Shown here: piece after piece, positions 1-13,800 of the stretch
Numbering within the stretch: position 1 is the stretch's first letter
Layout of the letters: each line of letters starts with the position of its first letter
Source: Tanytarsus gracilentus
Lineage: Eukaryota > Arthropoda > Insecta > Diptera > Chironomidae
DNA: 64,000 nucleotides
Assembly: GCA_038502055.1 (NCBI GenBank)
Contig: JAXRKN010000044.1
Span: 5,056,001 to 5,120,000, forward strand
Reading direction: 5' to 3'
The notes under the pieces: generated by a model
Seen by the model: only the letters and a program-made list of their open reading frames with translations
The model's database searches: none
What the model was told of the DNA's origin: nothing
Program-made: the position numbers and the translations under genes

Positions 1-1339
1 TTCATACCACCAGGTACCGGCATTTTCCAATCGCAATCGTTTGATGTCTTTGGCTTTTTCGGAAATTCATCATCGCTATCATCTGAACTTGTTTGATCGA
101 CTTCTTGAACCGTATCATGAACACTCATTTTGTGTACACGAAGCTGTGTCATGCTTTGGCAGTAGTGAGCGCATTCAACGCATACGTAGAGCTGGAAATT
201 CATATCGGCGTGAGCTTTCATGTAGTGATTTATCAAGCATGGAATATTTAGGAAAATGCGCGTAGGTTCACAAAAGACACAAGAAAAGGCGAGATGCTGA
301 TGATGTTCTGTCGAGTGATTGATGAATGAGTAGAGTGCCGCAAATTCACGAACGCAATTTTTTTCACCGCAACGAACTTTGAAACTATTGATAGATGCAC
401 TTTTCAAGTGTGTCATATAAGCGAGCAAACCAGTGATTTCAGTGTTACAATGGCCACATTGATACGTAAAGTCAGTCCACTTCTTTGTACCTTGTAAAAT
501 TTTATATATCATAATATTATATAGGCCTCGATAATCTCTCATTAATGCATTTCATTTAAAATTTTACCTTGATACTCCTTAAGCCAGTCAGCAGAAATTT
601 CACCTTCGTCGTTCAAATGCTCAAAATCAATATGGATGTGTGTAAAATCCTCAAGTTCCTTTAGGATGTCTTTGAAAGCGAGTTCTTGAGTTAAATTTAA
701 AATGAATTATTAAATTTATGATAATTAAAATATTTAAAATTAAAAGTTACCTTCGGCAAATAGTTCGCGGATACTGGTGAAGGCATTAAAGCTCTGGAAG
801 TTAAGAGAATTATTAAATTATTGTTTTAAAACTGTTAAACTTGTCTACCTTTGAATTTTTGGATGAGCTTCTTCCCTCGCCAGAATTCGGTGCTTTTTCA
901 AAAGAGAAGAATTTTCGTTCTTCCGTTTCCGTCTGAAACAGGATGTTGTTTAAAAAGCCTTAATTAACTAACTAACACTTACCTTAACTTTAATTTTCGG
1001 GATTGTTGATCGACGCTTTCCTTTTGGCGGCATAATTTTTTCTTCCTTCATAAAATCGAACGCGATTTGTGAAATAGCTGCACGAATGTTGTTCGCTGCC
1101 AGCAATGCATTCTCATTACTCTTCCAGCTACTTCCCAATGCGGCAATGAGGCTTAACTGAGCTCGACAGACTTCGCAAATTTTTTGTGGAAGCAAATTAT
1201 TCGAATCCAACTTGGCGTTCATATTATTCTCAATTATTTCCTTAAAGGTCAATTTTCCATCCACAATATCGTTAATAGAGACTTTTAACAACTCATCCCC
1301 ACAAGTTTTACCGCAGCTGCGACAGCAATTCGACGACAT
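1..1339 (-). CDS. ZAD-C2H2 zinc-finger protein, 5' part (five exons, open at left edge)
   Basis: Probable DNA-binding nuclear protein of the insect ZAD zinc-finger family. Exons on the minus strand are 1339-983, 932-849, 793-751, 684-568 and 490-1; introns are 50, 55, 66 and 77 nt with GT-AG ends, and phases 0, 0, 1, 1 keep one frame open for at least 363 codons. Residues 1-75 are a ZAD: C6-R-S-C9 near the N-terminus and L-P-Q-K-I-C55-E-V-C58, the four zinc ligands of the dimerising zinc-finger-associated domain. An acidic/basic linker follows, rich in K, E and S. Exon 5 then holds C2H2-like units: C-x2-C with a single H, C-x4-C-x12-H, C-x2-C-x14-H-x4-H and C-x2-C-x12-H-x4-H, followed by an acidic serine/aspartate stretch at the edge. 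The start is the first ATG of the open frame, directly before the ZAD. More fingers probably lie off the window. The DNA target is unknown. It is transcribed away from the POU genes. Confidence 0.88.
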
Positions 1340-4300
1340 TGTAATACGATTTATAATTAATTTTTAATTTTTTAAGGAGACGAAAAAAAGACGTGCGAGC
1401 GAGCGAGTGAGATAGATGATCTTTGATCTTGATCTTGAGTTCAAATTTTCCGTTATTTATTTTGAACTTTAACGGGTTTTTTTAGAATCTAATGTAAGTC
1501 ATGAGAAATTTTATTCGTCAAAAGCTATTAATTAAAATTGGTTAGATTTCACCAATAAAAATTCTCATGCTCGATAAAAATTCGATTTAAAATTTAATTT
1601 TCGGGTAGGCCGAACAAAAGATTTCAAAGATAAGGAGTACGATATATATATAAATTTTAACGTATTCAGCGACGGACATTAATCATTGAGTATAAACACA
1701 CAATGAATCGAGCACATTGGTATAAATTACAATTAATAAAAACCTCCTATAATTAAATAATTGAAACGAGATGATCGCAAATTAATTTATTGACATCGAC
1801 TGTTGTTTCCCATGAATGCATTCGAATGCATAAAGAGAGCTAAGGAAGAGGAGACGCGATGATCAGAAGTCGCAGGGCATTTATTAAATTTTCATTTGTT
1901 TGTTTTCGCCATCACCATCATCATCATAATATATTTTCGGTGGGTCTTGTGCGAGAACTTAATTATCATAGAGCGGCGCCTTAAATGCAAATCGATTTTG
2001 GCATTCATTTTTTTTATTTCAAAAAAAAATGCGAAGCAGTAATTATAAGGTTTTAAAAAGTCTTCTCTCCTGATTATTAATTAATTCATATCAATTGGAA
2101 TGTCTGAGCTGTTTTTTTCTCCTTCTCGATTCCATTTTTAAATATAATTTTTTTGCGCATTGCCGCGCTGTCATAGCAGCAGCCACGCTGAGCTGAGAGT
2201 ATGTATATGTATGTAAGTATGTACATGTCATTAACCATGTTTATTTTTTTTCTCTCTCTCTCCTCTTACATATGCTTATAAAAATAAACTTTTTTCATGT
2301 CTATCGCGATGCAAAAATTATTATGCGAATTTTAAATCAATCAATTGCATTTTGCACTCAATTTTTGCCTCGATGGAGTCAACTCGCGCAGAGCATAAAA
2401 ACGTGATTGGAAAATTTCATGAGAATTGAGCAGCTAATTAACGCAAGCACATGTGACTTTTTTCAAGGTTGACATTTTTATAATTTTATGCATTTATGAT
2501 ATTATTGCCATTGTCATTGCGAGTGTCATTTTATATATGTGCGTAAAGGGATCTGAGACATTCAACCGTGAGATTGACTTTAACATTGTGATATGATATG
2601 ACGGAGAGATAATTAAGGGAATTAATCTAAAGTGTTTTTGTTTATTGAAAATTAAATTTTTGAATTAAAATTTTCTGTCTTTAAACTTCTTTGATGTGCA
2701 ACCGCGCTTTGAGTGAATTCTGACATTATCTCTCCACAGCTACTGTTGAGGACATGAAATATGATGAATAAACTTTTCACATTGCACAGAAAAGTTTCCT
2801 TCGTGACCTTTTTTTTCTGCAGCAATTATCGTGAACAATGACATGTTGAAAGAAACCCTCCTGCGAGCACTGTAAAATTAAATTTCTGTTCACACACGAT
2901 TTAAATTTAAATCGAAACATTTTTGTGGTGAGGGTGGACATATGCAATGTGAGGGTGTGCTGCTGCAATAAATATAAATTGAAACAAATTTTTTTCTTTC
3001 AAATAGTAAATTTGAAAATTTAACTTTTTCTTAGGGGAATGTCAACACGATATCGATGAAGGCCTTGTGGAGAGTAAATTGGCAACGAAAAAAAAGAGAG
3101 AAGTTTATTGGCTCTCAATTAAGTCAATTATGTCATCGACGAAATGTTAAGTAATTCGATGCGCGACAACAATTAAATAATTAAGAGGCATTTTGATGAA
3201 TTCCAATAAATCCCCTGTTGATTTTAATACCAAACTTAATATTTTTTTTATTAATTTGATGTCCGCGCGACATCAAAATGACAAATGCATGGATATGGGA
3301 AAGAATTAAGATGCGAAAGCCATTAAAAAATAAATATTGTCAATTGAGCGGCCAAATTTGTAGCGTTTTAATGCATGCGGGACTAATGTGAATTAATTTG
3401 ATGGTAAAACACACACTTATGATTTCGTTGAGGGTGAGTGGGATGATAAAATTATTTAAAATAAACTGTCACAAACATTTTTCATGTCCATTGCGTGAAA
3501 TCAAGCATCGCCATGTTGGGTGGGCAATCACCTTAAACATTCAACTCTCGATAGTCTCTCGAAATGAGATTGAGCGGCATTAACAAGCCAATAAATCTTT
3601 TTCTCACGCTATGAAGTAAAGTCATAATGCACTCGCGACTAAAAATGGAAGGAAAATTAAAGAAAAATGAGAATTTTTGCAGTAGCGTAACATTTTTTCC
3701 ACTTCTCATTTTATAGAGTTACCAATAGAGTGTAAAATTGCCAATTTGTAATGAGTCATGTGTGGCTCTTTTTGCCTCTGGCCACTCGCGACTATCCATT
3801 ACAACTTCGATTGATATCAGTGTTAGTTTTTTTTGCCTCGTCGCAACGCACGGCGGTTCATGTTGAAAGGAATTTTTAACGGTGCGCCATCAAAGAATGG
3901 CATTTAATCTTTGCCGAGCGAAAGATTATTGAATTAATTTGTATTTTTGCCTTTAATCTTTTTTTTATTGCCATCTATTGCGATTTTGGCATGATTAAAC
4001 GGAAAAACAGGAATGCAGCTACTGTATATAGATTCAATTCAAAAAAGAGAATTTTTTGCTCTGTCGCTTGCATTTTACGGAAGGAAAATTCTTGAGTTGC
4101 TTTTGTGTTTATTGATTTGATTCGACGCATAATTAGCGCGGTTTTCGCAATAAAGTAGCATAAAAAGATGAAAATTTTGTCTTAACGTATTTTAAAATTT
4201 TGAATTTTTAAACATTTAATATTCCAGAATTTCCAAAAAATCGCGTTAACGCATTTTTCTATGTTTTCTCTTTATTTCTCCGTTCCACAAAAAAAAACGT

Positions 4301-6650
4301 ATTCATGCAACGGTAGATTGGAGCTGGACTTTATTCATAAACAATTCGATTGCAATGTGACCATCGAAAAAAGAGAGAGCGAAAAATCTTTGTCGGGATT
4401 TTCAGTAGCTCTGGACGATAATTTGCATTTCTCGCATCAAACGAAAATGTACCGCGTCAATAGTGGATCAACTTCCTTCTCTTTTGTTGTCGCTATTAAG
4501 GAATTTTTGGTCACTAACTGTACATTTTTGGAGAGTTCTTTTAATATTTATCTTTACCCCTTTTGTGTTCTCGATTTATTCAATGAAAATTTTTTATCAA
4601 TTATGCTTTGTAAAAAAAAGAGTAAATCTACATAGGCTGAAGCTATAATTAACGCATTTTATAAGCACACACATGGCTAAGTTATTCACACCATTTACAC
4701 AGCTTGTTTTATTGTCGATTTTAATTGCGCACAGTTTAAATTTTTTATGTTGAGGGAGAATTTTTTTAATTAAAGGGCGACAACGTCGAAAATTTTTCAA
4801 AATTAAAAAAAATTTAATATTTTTTCTGTTTTAAAAATAAAAATTTTATTATTAAGAAAACGAATTTAACAAAATGCGCTCTTTACACCTCTAAATTAAT
4901 TATCCTCTTCTTTATAATGCAAATTGATTGACGCTCGATAATTATGATTATGATGATTATCACGGAGTTCACTCGATGTTGGAGGTGCATGTCGGTGTGT
5001 TTTCATAGTTTTACATAATGATCAAAAATTACAGCCCTCTTTAACTTTTTCTTCACGCAATTTTGCCTCCTATGCTCTTCAGGCTGTCATGTACGTGTAA
5101 AGTAATCATAAAGAATTTAATAAAATAATTATAATCGCATGAAAATGCAGTCGCGCAAAAAAAATGAGTTATTAATGTAAGAACTTTAAAAATTCATTAG
5201 AAGTGCATTCAATTTGCATGTTAATGCATCGACGAGAGTCTTCATGTGCAAACATTTTACGATGCCTATGGTTAATGTTCAATTTCAGCTTGATGTTAAG
5301 AAGGCAAAATTTATGTCTTCGTCGCATTCCTATGCTGCATTTTATTTTACGTGAATAATTTTTGTCACTTTTGCTCGTTTTTGCGCGTGTGTTTTAGATT
5401 GTCTTCGATCAACATATTTGCTTGGAGGTTTTTTAGTAAATTTTAAATTTTTAAACGAGGGATGTTCAAATTTTTTGTAGGTTTTTCTTTTTTGAATGAA
5501 AGATTTTGATACAAAATAAATGATATTTAAAAATATTTCATCAAAAAATTCAAAAATTCCCCATTTTTTTATCCTCCCATGGCAAAAAAAAATAACTTTT
5601 ATAAAAATTCATTTCCAATTCGTTTAACAATCGTGAATTTTGAATGTTGCATACACAGAAAGATTTTTTGTGTGCTGTCTCTGATTATTTTCATCTCATT
5701 TACTTCTTACTTGAAAGATTGCTCCTCGTCGTCGTCAGCGAAATGTCGTCGCAAAGGACTTTTTTCCATCATGATATAGTTATGCAAGCATGCGAAAGAG
5801 TTTTTGCTGAATATGCAGCAGGTTTTTTGCTGCTGCCTCTCTTCGCATTTGCAATTAAAGCCATTTCGAAGCGACGATTTTTTTATTCGCCGAAGAATCG
5901 AGCAATTTTTTTTGACGAGAAAAAATGCTGAAATGCGAGATGTATAAAAATTGAGCATTGTCGGGTTTGTTGAGAGTGGAATGATTGGCAAAAATATGGC
6001 GGATGATAAAATAAAATAAATATTTTTTTTTATTTCTACAACTTTGTGTCAATTGTTTTATTTCAGCCGAACATCAGAGCTAGCGACGTCAATTGAGAGC
6101 GACATGCATGCATAATTAATTTCAATTACACTTAATCCATCTATAAGACAATTGCGGGCGTCAAGTCTTGTTAATAAGTCACTCTCACAAAAAATAAAGA
6201 TGAAAGCATGCCGACACTTGCCGACTTGAGAAGAAGAAATTAAATTATTTACGAGGCACAAAAGGGTTTCTCATATCATTAGCATGTCATGTGAAAGAAC
6301 TCTTTTTTTTGTTCATTAGAGTTCCGCGCTGGCGTTAGCCGAGAAAAAATTTTCTTCTTTCAATTTAAATTCGCTGCCGGATTTTCTGCAGGCCTTTCTC
6401 GAACTTCATGAATGGGATGAATATTAAAATTGTCCACCCGAACGGATAAAGAGAGAATAAGAAAAATGTGTCAGTTGCAGACAGTAAAGATTGGAATGTT
6501 ATTGAGAGCTCGACAGAGACGATGGAAATTTGTTCTTGCATCCCAAAAATGGTCATTATGGAGAGAGTAAAAATGGCATGAATTTAAAAATTGAATTGCT
6601 ATTTGTAATTGTTTGGATTTTTATTCAAATTCACAAGCGAAGTCGATTTT

Positions 6651-6758
6651 CCAGGGATGAGAACTCCAAAATTTTGCGGACACTTACGGCCACATACGGA
6701 CACTTACGGACACTTACGGACATTTGCGGCCAAAAAAAATCGGAGTTCTCATCCCTGG
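6651..6758. mobile_element. 108-bp hAT-type MITE
   Basis: Perfect 17-bp terminal inverted repeats, CCAGGGATGAGAACTCC and its complement, bound the element. The octamer TCGATTTT lies directly outside both ends (6643-6650 and 6759-6766), a perfect 8-bp target-site duplication. An 8-bp duplication with CAGGG-like ends is typical of the hAT superfamily. The interior is a short array of ACACTTACGG/ACATACGG-like units (about 6683-6729) with no coding capacity, so mobilisation would need a transposase supplied elsewhere. The intact ends and duplication suggest a fairly recent insertion. Confidence 0.85.
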
Positions 6759-7321
6759 TCGATTTTGGAATCTTTAATAATTTTGAGATTATTTAAATAA
6801 ATTTAAACCGTTAAAAATTCAAAATTTTAATTATTTTTCTAACATTCATTCTTGCGCAAGAATTAATTGAATTTCTGTGAGAATTCCATTCATACCTGTG
6901 AGCATTAATCATTTAATTTAAATCCTACAGCAATTTTACTTGCTATTAATTTAATTTTTGCATAAACTTCTCTTTTTAATTTTTACCGCATTTTATGTGC
7001 TTACATGTGCTTGCGCATTGTTAAAGCGTTTAAAGAAGTCTTTAAATGCCGCAGATAACTTCTCATAATACTTTTATTTCATTTCGAAGGTAATTAATCA
7101 TTTTTTTCCACAGAAGAGCACAAAAATGCACACTGCACATCGTTTATGTGCGAATTTCAGATGAATTGAGTATAAAACCGGTGGTAGATGGGAATCGGAC
7201 ATAAATGGACAATGGCTGCATTATTGCTCATCAACAATTACAGCGATCGGTCAATTGAGCCCAGCCGAGAACTGCTGCCGTGCGAGAGAAGTCGAAATAA
7301 ATTAATAAAGTTCATGCGATG

Positions 7322-7338
7322 GTGTGTGTGTGTGTGTA
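7322..7338. repeat. (TG)n microsatellite
   Basis: Uninterrupted TG dinucleotide run of about eight units in the upstream non-coding interval. Confidence 0.9.
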
Positions 7339-8646
7339 CTTTATGAAATGAGTTAATGTCGGTAATTGAATATTGTAACTTTTAAATTTAACGGACAATT
7401 TATATTTAAAAAAATTTTATTTCTGAATTGAAATATTTTTTGAATTTTTTCAACCAGTTTGGAGAAAACATTTTAATTAATTGTTAATTTTTCGAGTGAA
7501 CCCCATAACAACATAACAATTGATGCTAAATTAACCTTTTTCTTTCTCTCTCGCTCTTTTCACGAAATTGGATTGCGAAATGTGAAAATTTTTCATTTGA
7601 TTGTTTTCGGCACTTTGCCTCTGTCGGCCTTTGATGGAATTCTCTCGCTTGAATTTTGATAAATTATCCTCAAGTAGCATCTTCGACTTGACCGCCACGA
7701 TATGTGCATTAAATATTTTTGATCTTCACCGAAAAAAAATCGCTTCCATCTGGACAGGTTCAATTGCAATGAGCCGAATTAATTATTCTCGCATGATGTG
7801 GTGCCTTATTGGTTGGAATTTTTACCATCACAAAATTGAGTGTTTTCTCCTCTTATTTAGTTTTGTGGCGCTGCCTTTCTTCCTCTCTTCTTTTTGACCT
7901 ACGACAACTCGTGTTTAATTGTTGTACACACAAGTCAGGCAGCAAAGTCGCTTATCAGCTCATTATTATCAGTAATATACACGCCTCACACCCTCCGACC
8001 TGTTGACGCTGTCTAAATGTCCGTAAAATTTCAATCAAAGGCTTAAAAAACTTCTCATCTCCAAATAAACTCTCGAGATCTTAATTTTCGTAAATAAATC
8101 ATTGAATTTCTGTTGACTTTGTGCCATACTTCTTTTTTTCATCCAGTAAAAATCCCAATTTAGCAACATAAAAAGTAAAAAGGATTGGCACGTGCAGCTC
8201 TTCTTCCACCTTTTACCCAATAATGATTTACCGAATCACGCAATGGTGAAAATTTTCTATATTATGTGACGTACGACAACAATATATCGATGATGATGTT
8301 GTAAGTGGGATTGAGTGAGGATGTTTTGTTAAGGAAAAAGGTGACGAAATACTTTTTTTTAAGACGAGAGGGAAAAAAAGATTGGATGTGAAGGGTTGAG
8401 AGGATGTATTGCTATAAGGATGTTTAAGTACCTGTTGTAGACGGTAAGTTAATAAGATCAATCAGGCATGTTGAGTAAATATTATTTAAGGAATCGGAAA
8501 AGGGGGAAAGTTTAAAATTTTGAGATTTTATTTTCTTTGATTGCAATTTATTATTTGAACTTTTAAAACATTTTAATAGATCAAAAATTAAGTAAGGTTT
8601 ATGAAAATATCAAAACTTTTATGTGTAAAATTTCCCTTTGAAATTA

Positions 8647-8658
8647 GGTTCGAATCCT
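8647..8658 (+). repeat. tRNA T-arm-like 12-mer, copy 1
   Basis: Exact GGTTCGAATCCT at the edge of an A/T-rich block. The string matches the TΨC arm / pol III B box of tRNA genes, but no acceptor stem, anticodon arm or A box can be found around it. Confidence 0.6.
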
Positions 8659-10560
8659 ACAAAATATTAAAAAATATTTGAGGACATGTTTTCTTATTTT
8701 TTTTATTAAAAATTTCAAGCTCGAAAGAAAGTCAAGAGAGGAATCATTAAAAAAATTTATTAAATTTTTTGCGCATTTAAAAATCTCGAGAACTTTTAAA
8801 TCAATATATTTTTTCCTCTCGCCAACAAAATTTCCATTTTTGAATGTCTTTTTAAATGATAACATCTCACTACATGCAACTTGACAGCGGCGGGAGCAAT
8901 GGAAGGTGAAAAAAAGAGTGCATGAAACAAAAATGGAAGTGATTTTCGCTCGGCTTTAAACGCGATGTCGACGGAGAAGAATTTTACGATCATAATATTC
9001 ACATAAATGTACCGAGTTGTATACATAAATGGAATTATTATATTTTTATGAATTTCTTAGGACATGCGCTGTCAAGTGGCACCCCGAGCTCTGCACACCC
9101 GTACAATGTATAAAAAATGTCTTTCATTTTTCTCTCTCACTCTTCATAGGAAATTTAATTTTAAATTTTAATGCATTACACACACGGCACATACTTCTAA
9201 TTAACGATAAGCATCTTACGTATCGAGCTCGATTTATAATGAATGAGGTCGACTCATGCCCAGATATTCAATTGAAATGGAGAGAGAGAAAAAAATCATT
9301 TATTTATTTACACAATATGAATTCCTTTCAATAATTATTGCCATTTTCATCATACGGCACACAATTCACGACGCACATTGCAGCGCTTTCAATATGCAAA
9401 CTGTATGCGTGTATGATTGCATAAAAACATGGCATTTATGAAAGCTCGTTTGGCTGGTTTTTATAGAATTCTATATCGATCGACTGCCCAGTAAGAAATT
9501 AGAGTGAGTTTGAATATTTAGAAACCGTTAAATTTTTTACGGAGAATTTTTCAACTCAAATTTTAAAATCAAAAATTATAAAATAATTCATCCGTTTAAT
9601 AAAAGCATAATTTTTTCAATATCTACGATGTGTCAATATGGACGAGTCTATTCTTGTTCTTAAATAGACGTGGAGGGAGTGAGGAAAAACAACGTCGACA
9701 TAGACGACTGCACGAGATGAAGTATTTATCAATATATCTTCATCACATCTCGTCCCGCAGAAAAGCAGATTTTTCTAGGTCAAATGAAGAGTTTTAATCG
9801 ATTTTTCCGAGTCACAACATTCATTAATGTCAGTGAACTTTCTTACTCTCTCACTAAATAGATATACAGCAACATCGAACAGAGAGATTCTGAATGAGAA
9901 AAAAAAGAGAAATTTCATTGTCTAATTTCAGCAATATTGGATTTATCAAAATTTAATTAAATTCGCTCGAGATGCGACCATTAATTTTTCTATGTTCTTT
10001 AATAAATGGCGACAAAAGAAAATTTTCATTTAAAAGAATTTTTTATGTTCGCATTTTGAGAGCGAGAGAAAGCTCATGTGAGCATTTTCCACCCACACAT
10101 ATTTAAAAATGCGCGACGCTCTGCGCAAGTACTGACATTTCATATTTCGTGATTGGATCGCATTAAAATCCCCCACTTTAGAATTCTCTCTCTCTCGAGC
10201 ACGGTGAGAGCTTTTTTCCATCCACACCATACACATTCGAGCTCAGTGTGTGGGTAAACTTTATACGTTGAAAACATAAAATTTATTTTCTCTATGTTGT
10301 GTGCCTGTACACTGCCATTCGCATCTCGTCCAATAAAGAGAGAAAATGTAAATTTTAAATTCAAAATAAGACGATTGTAATTTATAGCTTTTATGACTGT
10401 ATACGAGGGGGGCATAAACACAAGCATATACGAAGTTCTTTTTTTCCGAGTGTGTTGAGAATATTTTAAAGTCTCAGTATGTACATTTTTCGCGTGTGTG
10501 CACGATAAAAAAATAAACAAAGTGAGAAATAAAAAATAAGAGGAGCTCAATACAAAGTTC

Positions 10561-10881
10561 GGAAACATTTTTTAGTTTAGTGCTGCTTTCAAAGACGCAC
10601 GCATGGTTGTTGGATTTTTAAGCGTGTATTGTGTGCTTTTTTAATATCTCTAAAAAGGCCACCTGAAAAAAAAATATAAAATTATCCTAAAGGGGAATAG
10701 AACGATTATCTCGTCGCTAATGAGCGTGTGAAAAAGTTTTAGAAATTTCCCGTGCTAATAATAAAAAAAAGATATTTCGAGTGCAATATAATTAAGAATC
10801 ATAAAATTATTGTCATCATATCAGAATTAAAAAAATATAAGTTTTAATGGCAGCATAAAAATTTTCCATCAAGAGCTACGA
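10561..10881 (+). other. Possible non-coding first exon of the nubbin-like gene
   Basis: The coding exon at 14217 is preceded by a splice acceptor at 13904, so an untranslated exon should lie upstream. The best donor I see is at 10882: CTACGA followed by GTAAGTAT, close to the consensus. The sequence before it has no long frame and would be 5' UTR. The transcription start is not identified and the 5' limit given here is arbitrary. Confidence 0.3.
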
Positions 10882-13800
10882 GTAAGTATCATAAAAGCTT
10901 AGATTAGACATTGCAAGTTCAATTGGATAAAATAAAATTGGTAACTTCATGATGAGTTGGAATTTTTGATCAAGGGTTGTGAACTTCGTTGAAATTTTAC
11001 TATTTTTTAGAAATAATGAAAGAATATGCATAAGTTATATGTAATTTAAAGTAAAATAAATAAAATATTCAATTAAATTAAAATCGTTAAAAAAGGTTAA
11101 ATATAGAAAAGTTTTATTTAAATTTTAGGATTCAAACCTTATTTTTCATTATTAAATTTTAAAAATTATCCACAAATTTTCCGTCTATTGAATTTTAACC
11201 CAATTACGACTTGGAAATTTCTTAATCTTTTTAACTCGATTTTATAACTTTATTACACTGCCTTCGATATCTTATCACAAATCACCTCATTTTCAACATG
11301 TTGTATGTCAATATTTGAAGTTAATATTTTTTTATATATTTAAATTTCTCACTCGCTGTTTGATTTCAACTTGAATGAATTTCATTTTATTCAGCAATGA
11401 CACTTGATATTACGTAATTTTTATCGCACTCTGATCGCAAACGCACTTGTGAGAATTTCACTCGATTATTTTTTTTCGGTGATTGTTCGATGCGAGCAAT
11501 TACTAATAAAGCTCGAGGAGAGAGGAAAATTGATTGCGGAGCTGATGAATTTTAATAGATGGTGGGCATTAAATTGAATCCGCACCGACGGGGAGTTGCG
11601 GCGTGTAGTTGAGATTGAAATTGATTAAATTACAGGTTTTATTGATTTCGCCGGCTGCGAACCACCCCGAAAAATAGCCATGAGATAAATTATTATAATT
11701 AAAAATTATTTGAAATTAAGTAGAACTAAAAACAATAATCAAATGCTCGATGAGAGCGATTCGGCAGCATGAAATCAATCGAGCTTCTTAAGCATAATCA
11801 ACAAGTAAAATCGATTATCGACCTTCCGCATCATCAAGGAGGAATTTTTATGTGTGTGTACATACATCTAATAATAATTAATCGCAGTGAAGAATTTTTC
11901 ATTCAAACAGTAGTTTGCCACTGACTGACTACTGCTCAGCACTATTTCTTCTTTGCCTCATCTCTCGCGCAATGAATAGATGAAGTCCGGTTATAACGAA
12001 ATTATTTAAATTACTTTTTAACACACATACACATTTTGTTGGACAGACAATTCAGCAGCCGCATTGAAATAATCAATCAATGTATTATGTGAACGTGTGA
12101 ACTATTCACGAGGCGATGTTTGATGGAGGAAGAAGAATTGAGATGGTGAAGGCAAAAGGCCAAAAAAAATATATAAATTTGAGAGATCTTACGATCATTA
12201 AAGCTTAATGATAATTACAAATTTGACACGGCGAGAAATTCTGATCTACGACCGATCAAAATTTGAATAATGAATAATGAAACCGTTCACTAACTGCGAT
12301 GTGATGTTAGATGGATGGGAGACGAGAAAAAAAATTAAAATCATAATATTAAGATGCTGATGAGAAGCGCGTAGAGAGAGCAGAAGCGAATATACATCAT
12401 CGTCGCCTCGCGCTGTTGTGTGCTCATGTTATGTATGTTGGGTTTAAAGATGAAAGAAGAAAAAATCAAATTATATTCAAATTTGTTCGCTATTTTTTCA
12501 TCTACCTTTAAGTCTTTTCAACCCCAGCCGGGAATTTAAAAAAATTATTTGTCTACATTTTGAAAATTGATCTTTTAAATTTGAATTGACCGTTAAATAA
12601 AAATTTTACTTAGACTTTTTCTTTTATTGAAAAACCGTTAATTTCTTGGCTGAAAATTCAAATTGAAAAATCAAAAATTAATGCTCTTTAAATTGATCTT
12701 AATCACATTACTAACTGGGCTTGTTTCCATTCATAAAAAGCGTTCAAAAAGAGTTATGTTTAGAGAAAACTAAAATATATCATTTCATGAGAGAATAAAC
12801 TAATTTCATTCAAATGTTCGTGTGTGTTTTTCATCAGTGCTACCTCGCACGATTGGAATCTCATAAAATTTAAGTTGGAAGAGAAAAATTTGTCGAGCAG
12901 CAAAAAAAAGGTTCGCTTTTTTTCATCAGAAGTCATTTCTGAAATTGGTTTGTAGTCGCTGCTGCGGCCTGCTGACTGTGAGGCTCTCTCATGATCACGC
13001 TGCTTACCTGCTGAGATCGCAAGACTACTTATTTTTTATTCGCTTCTTCTTGTTGCTCGATCCGCGGCTTCATCACATCATCGACTCTTCTACGTTCCCA
13101 TTCATATTCACTCAACTCCCGCGTCGACGCTCGCAAAATGTTTTGTGTGAATTAATTTAAATTTAAATTGACATTTTGCAGTCAATACAAAAAATTATCG
13201 TCGCTTATCTTATCACCTGTCGTGGAGTCATTAAAAATTATTTAAATTAACCTTCAATTCTTTCTCTCTCTTCCTTCCTCGCATATGCACAATGTTCGTC
13301 TCTCACATGTGTGAAAAATGACTGAATTTTTTTTCAATTGAAATCATTTAACGATACCTGCCCACCTCCCCATCGGCACAAAACCGAGGCTTAATTAACT
13401 TCTTCCAAGTATTAAATATTGCACACACATGAAGGCTTCGAAGTACGTACTCCAATCGTAGATTGAGATAATGATTCATCGATAGTGATATCGAGAAAGA
13501 AAATTAGAAGCATATGAAGGGAAAAATTATCGATGCGGTGCACGTTCGACAGCAACATGATACTGAAAAGTAGAAATTTGTTTTGTGGCGGCGGCGCTTG
13601 GAAATAATTTCAATTGCCATATTAAGGAGCTTTCATGCTTTTTTAGGAGAGTTCCATTAGCTTTGGACTGTGTATGTTTTGACATGATCAACGCACTTTT
13701 TTGAGATATATTTAATTTTTTAAGGTCAAAGTTCAAATTTTGAACTTGAATGCTTTAAATTTCAACTTAACGGGTATTAAAGTAATTATCAAAATATTAG

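Larger units (their letters stand above)
1340..10560. other. Non-coding interval between the ZAD gene and the nubbin-like gene
   Basis: About 9 kb without a convincing gene. Open frames are short, biased toward K, N, F, I and S, and mostly overlap one another on both strands, as expected by chance in AT-rich DNA. The stretch holds the 108-bp MITE at 6651, a TG microsatellite at 7322, a tRNA T-arm-like 12-mer at 8647, several homopolymeric A/T blocks (6770-6850, 7380-7470, 8500-8620, 9530-9610) and ATGCAAAT octamers at 1985, 4421, 4917 and 5212. A 142-codon minus-strand frame at 10140-10568 begins with a hydrophobic stretch but has no other support. By position this is 5' flanking DNA of both divergent genes and could hold enhancers; that is inference. 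Confidence 0.7.

Noticed and set aside
4261..4635. 124-codon plus-strand frame
   Set aside because: Within the range expected by chance for this composition, overlapped by other frames, no domain, no splice or start context.
6530..6800. Two overlapping plus-strand frames across the MITE
   Set aside because: Their apparent repeat structure (RTLTATYGHL and similar) is translation of the MITE's internal DNA array, not a protein repeat.
9700..9760. Hairpin ACGAGATG...CATCTCGT considered as a microRNA precursor
   Set aside because: The continuous stem is only about 8 bp with a bulged interior; a microRNA precursor needs roughly 22 paired bases per arm.
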